From NCBI RefSeq assembly GCF_024125425.1, contig NZ_JAMXWN010000011.1:44841-108840 (forward strand): a stretch of 64,000 bases of DNA, read 5' to 3'. Under the pieces are notes generated by a model. It did not search any database, was not told the DNA's origin, and worked only from the letters and a program-made list of their open reading frames with translations. The position numbers and the translations under genes are program-made. Positions 58,434 to 64,000 of the stretch are shown here, one piece after another. The stretch's first letter is position 1. Each line of letters opens with the position of its first letter. This DNA is from Sporolactobacillus kofuensis. Lineage in GTDB: Bacteria; Bacillota; Bacilli; Bacillales; Sporolactobacillaceae.

Positions 58434-60422
58434 ATGTATAAAAATTTAGAAGAGATACTTAGTGTATTAAAGACCGATGAAAGATTATTATCTCAAAATG
58501 GAGATCTTTTATTAAATAAATCAAATGAATTAGCTTTGAAGAATGATCCAAAATTTATAAAAACCCTTTTTAATAATAAGACAACAAGAGATTACTTTTT
58601 TATAGATATTGAGGATATGGTTGTTTTTAACCCATTAAAGTTTAGTTGGTTTTTAGAGAATGAAGCTACATTACCAGATTCATATACTTCTTTTTCACAA
58701 GAAATTGGACTAATTGATAAAAAGAAAAATAAGATTTTAAGTTATAACGATGTTGTATTATCATTTCCATTTAAAGATTGCATTTTAGAATTCGATAGTA
58801 CGGATCCTGATAAAAAGAGGGAAGAAATATATTTTAATGAAGTTCTTGCAAAAGAGGAAATTGATAGATTATTAGATTTAAAGGCACTGGGAAATGCTTA
58901 TAAATATGGACGGAATTCTAAAGTTAAAATCAATCAAATTACAGAAGCTACAGATAATTTATTAATAAAAGGAAATAATTTGATTGCAATGTATTCATTA
59001 TTACCAAGATATAAAGGTCAAGTGAAATTAATATATTGGGATATTTTGTATAATACTGATAATGATTTAGTGAATTATAACGATTCATTTAAACATTCTT
59101 CATGGTTGGTAATGATGAAAAATAGAATTCAAGTCGCGAAAGGACTCTTAAAAGATGATGGCTTAATTTTCATTCATTGCGATAAAAATGAAGATGCTTA
59201 TCTTAAAGTATTAATGGATGAGGTATTTGGTAGAGAAAACTATGTTAATAACATTGCAGTAAAATCCAATTCGATTTCTGGAAATAAAACTCGATTTAAA
59301 GAGAAAACAATTTTAAAAAACAAAGATACTATTTTAGTATATAAAGGCAATGGGGATATTAAAATAAATCCTCAATATACTGAGAAATTGAAATGGGATA
59401 CACATTATAATGCTTATCTTGATGTAGTAGATGAAAAAAATAATATATATAATCCAAGAAAGTTAAAAGATGTATTAATTGAAGAAGGAATCATTGATTC
59501 TAAAACTACAGTTAAAGAAGATATTATTAATAATAATCCGGAATTTTTACAGTTTTGTTTGGAAAATAAAGATAAAATTTATCGTTTAGTAAATTCTATT
59601 CCAGCTGATAAGAAAAAGGAAAGCTTAGAAAAAAAATATCAGGTTATATCTTATACAGACTCAAATGGTGAAACTAGATATGCTTTAAATGGTAGCCGTA
59701 TTTCATTTTTATCTAGTGCTGTTAAAAATATAAATGGTGAAGAAAAATTAGCTCAATTATTAGGAGATTTATGGACAGATATTGATTTTCAAAATACTCA
59801 AAATGAAGGTGGAAAGGAGAATTCACTGCCAGCTGGTAAAAAACCTGAAAAATTATTGAAAAGAATTATTGAAATGGCAACAGATGAAGATGATTTAGTT
59901 TTAGATGCATATTCAGGTTCAGGAACAACAGCTGCGGTAGCATTAAAATTAAATAGAAAGTTTATTGCCATTGAACAATTAGATAAACATTATGAAATTT
60001 CACTTAATAGACTTAATTTAGTAGTTAATGGAGACGAAAGTGGAATTGCTAATAATATGAGAGAAGATAGTTATTTTATAAGTTGTGAAATATTATCTAA
60101 TTCTCAAAATTTTGTCGAGAAAATAATTGCAACTGATAATCATGAGATATTAAACAGTTTATATGAAGAACTTTACAATAGTGAATTTGTTTCATATCGT
60201 ATAGATTTTAATAACTTGAAAAATGGTAGAAACGATTTTGAAGAATTTTCAATAGAAGATAAAAAAGCTTTATTATTGAGTGTTATTGACAAAAATACGT
60301 TATATATTAATGCATCAGAAATTGAGGATAGTAGTTTCAATTTAAGAGAAGATGACAAATTATTTACTAAAAGCTTTTATAAAGGATTAGGAGGTGAAAA
60401 TCTGTGGTCAACAATATATTAA
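58434..60422 (+). CDS. Type III restriction-modification Mod-like methyltransferase with altered DPPY motif
   Basis: This 662-residue protein has the layout of a type III Mod (beta-class N6-adenine methyltransferase). The N-terminal region is followed by the motif IV region at LIYWDILYNTDND (D203-I-L-Y206), then FKHSSWLVMMKNR and LLKDDGLIFIHCD, a target-recognition region (about 290-460), and motif I LDAYSGSGTT (about 490-500). Motif IV should read DPPY; the DNA at 59040-59051 is GAT ATT TTG TAT, so both prolines are replaced. Mod methylates and gives sequence specificity to Res. GGGAG lies eight bases before the ATG. The gene is very AT-rich and overlaps the Res-like gene by 19 bases. Confidence 0.85.
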   Translation: MYKNLEEILSVLKTDERLLSQNGDLLLNKSNELALKNDPKFIKTLFNNKTTRDYFFIDIEDMVVFNPLKFSWFLENEATLPDSYTSFSQEIGLIDKKKNKILSYNDVVLSFPFKDCILEFDSTDPDKKREEIYFNEVLAKEEIDRLLDLKALGNAYKYGRNSKVKINQITEATDNLLIKGNNLIAMYSLLPRYKGQVKLIYWDILYNTDNDLVNYNDSFKHSSWLVMMKNRIQVAKGLLKDDGLIFIHCDKNEDAYLKVLMDEVFGRENYVNNIAVKSNSISGNKTRFKEKTILKNKDTILVYKGNGDIKINPQYTEKLKWDTHYNAYLDVVDEKNNIYNPRKLKDVLIEEGIIDSKTTVKEDIINNNPEFLQFCLENKDKIYRLVNSIPADKKKESLEKKYQVISYTDSNGETRYALNGSRISFLSSAVKNINGEEKLAQLLGDLWTDIDFQNTQNEGGKENSLPAGKKPEKLLKRIIEMATDEDDLVLDAYSGSGTTAAVALKLNRKFIAIEQLDKHYEISLNRLNLVVNGDESGIANNMREDSYFISCEILSNSQNFVEKIIATDNHEILNSLYEELYNSEFVSYRIDFNNLKNGRNDFEEFSIEDKKALLLSVIDKNTLYINASEIEDSSFNLREDDKLFTKSFYKGLGGENLWSTIY

Positions 60423-63010
60423 ACAATCAAATAGATAATTTAATACTATCTAGAGATTTAGATTTCCCTTTGATTCCTAAAGAAATTATTTCTAATTTAA
60501 ATCCAAATTTTAAAATTAGGGATTATCAAAAAAATGCTTTTGAGAAATTCATGTTATATTATGAAACTGCAGCTTTAAATAGAGGAAATCAAATCCATAA
60601 CCTATTCCATATGGCAACTGGTAGTGGTAAAACATTTATTATGGCAGGAATAATATTATACTTATATACAAAAGGATATAATAAATTTATATTCTTTGTT
60701 AATTCTAAAAATATTATTAATAAAACAAAGATGAATTTTCTAGATAAAACTTCAATGAAATATTTATTTAATAATAAAATTATAATTGATGGGAAAGAAA
60801 TAGTAATTGAAGAAACGGAAACATTCTCTAATTTAATTGAAGAAAGCAAAATTTATATAAAGTTTTGTACAATTCAAAAGTTACATCTTGATATTGCATT
60901 TCCTGGAGAAAATAAAGTTTCTAAAAAAGAGTTTAAAAATAACAATATAGTATTTTTATCCGATGAAGCACACCATTTAAATTCTTTCACTAAAAGTACT
61001 AAAAAGTCTAAAAATGAAGCAGAAGCAAATAAAAAAAATTGGGAACAAACAGTTAATGGGTTATTTAAGTCTAACGAAAAAAATATTCTACTTGAGTTTA
61101 CCGCAACTGTTAGTGAGAACGTTGACATTAGAAATAAATATAATCCAGTAACAGTATATAAATATGATTTAATAAAATTTAGAGAAAGTGGTTATACTAA
61201 AGAATTTTACAATTTGCAATCTGATTATGATTTATATGAAAGAACTATTCAAGCGATGCTAATTAGTCAGTACAGGCTTAAATTATTTCAAACTTTAAAA
61301 ATTAAATCGAAACCAGTTATTTTATTTAAGCATAAAGATACACAAGCACTAGAAGATTTTTATAACGACTTTTATGATTACTTCGAAAGAAGTTTTACTG
61401 CAAAAGATATTGAAAAGTTCAGGAATAATGACAATAAAGTAATTAAAGATATGTTTGAGTTTTATGATAATAATGGTCTTACTTCATTTATTCTATTAGA
61501 GGAATTAAAATTATCATTCTCAAAGGAAAAATCTTTAATTTTACATTCCAAAATGTCAGATAAAGAATTAGAAAGTAAATTAATTTCAGTAAATAATCTA
61601 GAGGATTCTAATAATCCTTATAGAGCGATTTTTGTTTGCGATATGCTTCATGAAGGATGGGATGTATTAAATCTTTATGATATAGTTCGCCTTTACGATA
61701 CAAGGCAAGGTGGGAGAAAGATTTCTGAGACTACAATCCAAGAAGCGCAGTTGATTGGTCGAGGAGTTCGTTATAATCCTTTTATCATTGATAATGATTT
61801 TACAAATGAGTATAAAAGAAAATTTGATTCAGATCCTGAGAATCAGTTTAAATATCTTGAAACATTATACTATCATAGTAAAAACGACTCTCGATATATT
61901 GAAGAATTAAGGAAAGCTCTACGTGAAATAGGATTAGAAGATGATAATTTTACAGAATATGAATATATTGTTAAACAGAATTTTAAAGAAGAAGAAATTT
62001 TTAAATCTGGTGCAATTTATTTAAATGAAAAAATTAAAATAGATAACTCACTGATAAATTCTATTCCTCAAAAATTTAAAAAAGATTATTCTTATATCGA
62101 TAGTTCAAATAAAATTAAAGTATTAAGTCTAGCTTCTGAAAATGATGTAATGGAAGAGGATAATTCAGTTGTAAATACCTATAGAGTTACATTAGGAAAT
62201 ATTGATAAAAGAATAGTAAAAAAAGCTTTAAGCATATATCCAATATATAATTTTAATAAATTAAAAGAGATATTTAATTCACTAAATTCAATAAACGAAT
62301 TTATAGAAAGTGAATCATATTTAGGGGATATTGATATTATTATTCAGTCAATAAATGAATTAAATAATGAATTGTTATATAAAGCATGTATTAAAGTATT
62401 GGGTGATTTAGTAACAAATATTGAATCCTTAAAGGATCAATTTTATGGTAGTCCAACTTTTAAACCTGTTCCACTAAGTTCAATAGTTAGAGATACTCCG
62501 AGAAAAAAATATTTAGGTAACGATTATGGAGAAGGTATTTCCCAAAATGATGATACAATTCCTCAAGATTATAAGCTTTTGTTAGCAGATAAAGATTGGT
62601 ACGTTTATAATGACAACTATGGTACATCAGAAGAGAAGAGGTTCGTGTATTTTTTTAATAGCAAAGTTAACGAATTAAGAAAAATATATAAAAAGGTATT
62701 TTTAATAAGAAATGAACGAAATGCAGCAATTTTCTCATTTGATGGTGGCTATCGTTTCGAACCGGATTACTTATTAATCTTAATTAATGAGGATAATCAA
62801 CAAGCTATTCAACAAGTATTTATTGAACCTAAAGGAAAACATTTAAGAAAAAAAGACAAATGGAAAAATGATTTCTTAAAAAGTATAGAAGCTAATTATG
62901 ACATTATTGATTATAGTAATGAACAGTATAAGATATTAGGGTTACCATTCTATACACACGATGAAGATATAAAAGAATTTAAAGATGCTTTTGATGAATT
63001 ACTCAAATAA
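60404..63010 (+). CDS. Type III restriction Res-like helicase-nuclease
   Basis: This 868-residue SF2 ATPase-nuclease has Walker A MATGSGKT (residues 70-77), the DEAH box in FLSDEAHHLN (187-190), FTATVSENVD, the late helicase motif QLIGRGVRYNPF, and a C-terminal PD-(D/E)xK nuclease seen as FEPDY (D788) and IEPKGKHL (E808, K810). All hallmarks look intact. The GTG at 60404 follows TAGGAGGTG. With Mod it forms a type III complex that, in the known systems, cleaves after meeting two head-to-head unmodified sites. It is the last gene before the right attachment site. Confidence 0.88.
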   Translation: MVNNILNNQIDNLILSRDLDFPLIPKEIISNLNPNFKIRDYQKNAFEKFMLYYETAALNRGNQIHNLFHMATGSGKTFIMAGIILYLYTKGYNKFIFFVNSKNIINKTKMNFLDKTSMKYLFNNKIIIDGKEIVIEETETFSNLIEESKIYIKFCTIQKLHLDIAFPGENKVSKKEFKNNNIVFLSDEAHHLNSFTKSTKKSKNEAEANKKNWEQTVNGLFKSNEKNILLEFTATVSENVDIRNKYNPVTVYKYDLIKFRESGYTKEFYNLQSDYDLYERTIQAMLISQYRLKLFQTLKIKSKPVILFKHKDTQALEDFYNDFYDYFERSFTAKDIEKFRNNDNKVIKDMFEFYDNNGLTSFILLEELKLSFSKEKSLILHSKMSDKELESKLISVNNLEDSNNPYRAIFVCDMLHEGWDVLNLYDIVRLYDTRQGGRKISETTIQEAQLIGRGVRYNPFIIDNDFTNEYKRKFDSDPENQFKYLETLYYHSKNDSRYIEELRKALREIGLEDDNFTEYEYIVKQNFKEEEIFKSGAIYLNEKIKIDNSLINSIPQKFKKDYSYIDSSNKIKVLSLASENDVMEEDNSVVNTYRVTLGNIDKRIVKKALSIYPIYNFNKLKEIFNSLNSINEFIESESYLGDIDIIIQSINELNNELLYKACIKVLGDLVTNIESLKDQFYGSPTFKPVPLSSIVRDTPRKKYLGNDYGEGISQNDDTIPQDYKLLLADKDWYVYNDNYGTSEEKRFVYFFNSKVNELRKIYKKVFLIRNERNAAIFSFDGGYRFEPDYLLILINEDNQQAIQQVFIEPKGKHLRKKDKWKNDFLKSIEANYDIIDYSNEQYKILGLPFYTHDEDIKEFKDAFDELLK

Positions 63011-63043
63011 TTATTTTAAATTATTTATTAAATTCCTAACTCT

Positions 63044-63070
63044 TAGTAAAACGTAGTCAAAAACATAGTC
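63044..63070. repeat. TAGT(C)A direct repeats at the right end
   Basis: TAGTAAAA at 63044 and TAGTCAAAAA at 63054 and 63066, 10 and 12 bases apart, mirror the TAGTC cluster at the left end. Confidence 0.5.
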
Positions 63071-63124
63071 AAAAAAATCAATTACCCCCGCAACTATTGA
63101 TATAACAGCATTTCGAGACGGTTA

Positions 63125-63146
63125 GTTCGACTCCCACCGTCTCCAT
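63125..63146. repeat. Right attachment site core (attR, and probable attL of a second element)
   Basis: It is identical over 22 bp to the ssrA 3' end at 51933-51954. Only this end of ssrA is duplicated. Confidence 0.9.
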
Positions 63147-63180
63147 TATGGTGTTGGTACACTATACCCGAGATATTCGA

Positions 63181-63204
63181 AAAATCCCTTTGCAAAGGGA
63201 TTTT
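63181..63204. terminator. Palindromic terminator beside the second integrase
   Basis: AAAATCCCTT-TGCA-AAGGGATTTT is a perfect palindrome with T runs on both strands. It would terminate the minus-strand integrase gene. Confidence 0.85.
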
Positions 63205-63270
63205 TTAATACCCTTAACTCGTACACTGAAGTACACTTTTGAGATATTTGAGGGCAAAATGAGGGCAAGC

Positions 63271-64000
63271 CTACCTGAGGCTGACCACTTTCTTTTCATC
63301 CGGAACCTTGAATATCTTGCTCATGGTTTCGTTGGATTCCTCATTTTCTCTGGTGAACAATTCGTCAATGATATGGACATAAGTTTTATATGTCGTCATG
63401 ATATTTTTATGCCCCAATCGCTTAGATACCCAGCTGATCGATCGGCCGTTGTACAATTGAATGCTGGCGTGCGTGTGTCGCAGGGCATGAAAGGTAACGC
63501 TCTTTATGTCTAATGTGTCCGCTAAGCTCCGCAGCGTCTTATTGACGGCGGTGTTCGTCACCAGTTGATAGTTCTTACCGACAAAGACAAGATTGTGCGG
63601 GTTCGGGTCGTCTTTAAGCTTAGCCTTTTGCGTTGACTGTTCTGCCTTGAGATGCGTTATCCATTTAATCGTTTCGTCATCAATAGTAATGACGCGGCGG
63701 GACGAATCTGTTTTTGTCGGACCGAAGTCATGCGCATTATGGTAATCCCATTTCTTATTTACGCGAACGGTCTTATCCTCTAAATCAATGCAGTCCCACG
63801 TCATGCCGCAGACTTCACTGTATCGGCAGCCGGTTGCAAGCGCGAATAAAATCATGTGCCGGCTAATGTAACGCCACTTGAGTTCTTTGAGGATGTAGTG
63901 GGAAAGCTTCTCGGTATCTGTCTGACTGAGAAACTTGAGTTCTTCAGCCTTCTCTTTAACCTTTCCCTTAGTCTTGATTTTATAGGTCGGGTCTTTAATG
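63271..64000 (-). CDS. Second tyrosine integrase, N-terminal part outside the window
   Basis: The frame is open to base 64000; about 242 residues are visible. The catalytic domain shows Arg in ATGCRYSEVCG, Lys and beta-sheet region GPTKTDSSRR, HALRHTH, LGHKNIMTT and a Tyr in TYVHI. GC content and sequence differ from the first integrase. Its 3' end lies 125 bases from the right attachment core, the same geometry as the first integrase relative to ssrA, so it probably belongs to a second element integrated in tandem. Confidence 0.92.
   Translation of the reverse strand, partial: IKDPTYKIKTKGKVKEKAEELKFLSQTDTEKLSHYILKELKWRYISRHMILFALATGCRYSEVCGMTWDCIDLEDKTVRVNKKWDYHNAHDFGPTKTDSSRRVITIDDETIKWITHLKAEQSTQKAKLKDDPNPHNLVFVGKNYQLVTNTAVNKTLRSLADTLDIKSVTFHALRHTHASIQLYNGRSISWVSKRLGHKNIMTTYKTYVHIIDELFTRENEESNETMSKIFKVPDEKKVVSLR

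Larger units (their letters stand above)
51933..63146. mobile_element. Integrative element of ~11.2 kb in the 3' end of ssrA
   Basis: It is bounded by a 22-bp direct repeat (51933-51954 and 63125-63146). Module 1, all minus strand: integrase, excisionase-like protein, HUH/helicase Rep, membrane protein, FtsK/TcpA-like ATPase and a small protein. A divergent putative regulator follows, then an orphan attenuator-like leader and a type III restriction-modification-like cargo. A Rep of the HUH type with a TcpA-like ATPase and no mating-channel genes is the make-up of integrative mobilisable elements of Firmicutes. The cargo is visibly richer in A+T than the host genes. Confidence 0.88.

Overview
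The window is a chromosomal segment of a low-to-moderate GC Gram-positive bacterium of the Bacilli. The gene order fliS-fliT-hpf-secA-prfB-yvjA-ftsEX-ctpB-minJ, uvrBA, hprK-lgt-ppaX, trxB-rapZ-yvcK-whiA-crh-clpP, rpoN-cggR-gap-pgk-tpi-eno and secG-est-rnr-smpB-ssrA is that of the Bacillus subtilis yv region. AbrB, Crh and a CotD-type coat protein point to a spore former. The GAPDH looks like the lactic-acid-bacterial type and pgm is missing from the glycolytic operon. A sporulating lactic genus such as Sporolactobacillus would fit, but this is an inference from gene content and not a database result.

Layout: 1-4.9 kb holds the end of a flagellar cluster, hpf and secA. prfB (5-6.1 kb) carries the classical +1 programmed frameshift. 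6.4-13 kb holds a YitT-family protein, ftsEX, ctpB and minJ. 13.3-19.8 kb holds abrB, the uvrBA repair operon with a LexA-like box, and two small membrane proteins. 20-29.6 kb holds hprK-lgt, ppaX, a TPR protein, trxB, rapZ-yvcK-whiA-crh and, convergently, clpP under a CtsR-like box. 29.8-32.2 kb is an accessory stretch with tRNA-Arg(CCG), a CotD-like coat gene and a CorA transporter. 32.5-40 kb holds rpoN and the glycolytic operon with a good CggR operator. 40-51.5 kb holds an amino-acid permease, secG, est and rnr, then a trehalose operon (treP-treA-treR) with two TreR-like operators and cre sites lying between rnr and smpB, then smpB and ssrA.

From 51.93 to 63.15 kb an integrative element of about 11.2 kb sits in the 3' end of ssrA, bounded by a 22-bp direct repeat. 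It encodes a tyrosine integrase, an excisionase-like protein, an HUH plus P-loop helicase Rep, an FtsK/TcpA-like ATPase, accessory proteins and a divergent putative regulator. It also carries an orphan attenuator-like leader and a very AT-rich type III restriction-modification-like pair. The methyltransferase of that pair has DILY where the DPPY catalytic motif belongs. A second tyrosine integrase gene begins just right of the right repeat and runs off the window, so a second element is probably integrated in tandem at the same site.

The intergenic spaces hold two repeat classes: degenerate copies of a roughly 150-bp structured repeat, and three short arrays with an exact 21-bp period but different core sequences. 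HprK, Crh and the cre sites at tre together suggest standard Firmicutes carbon catabolite control, with CggR and TreR as dedicated regulators of glycolysis and trehalose use.
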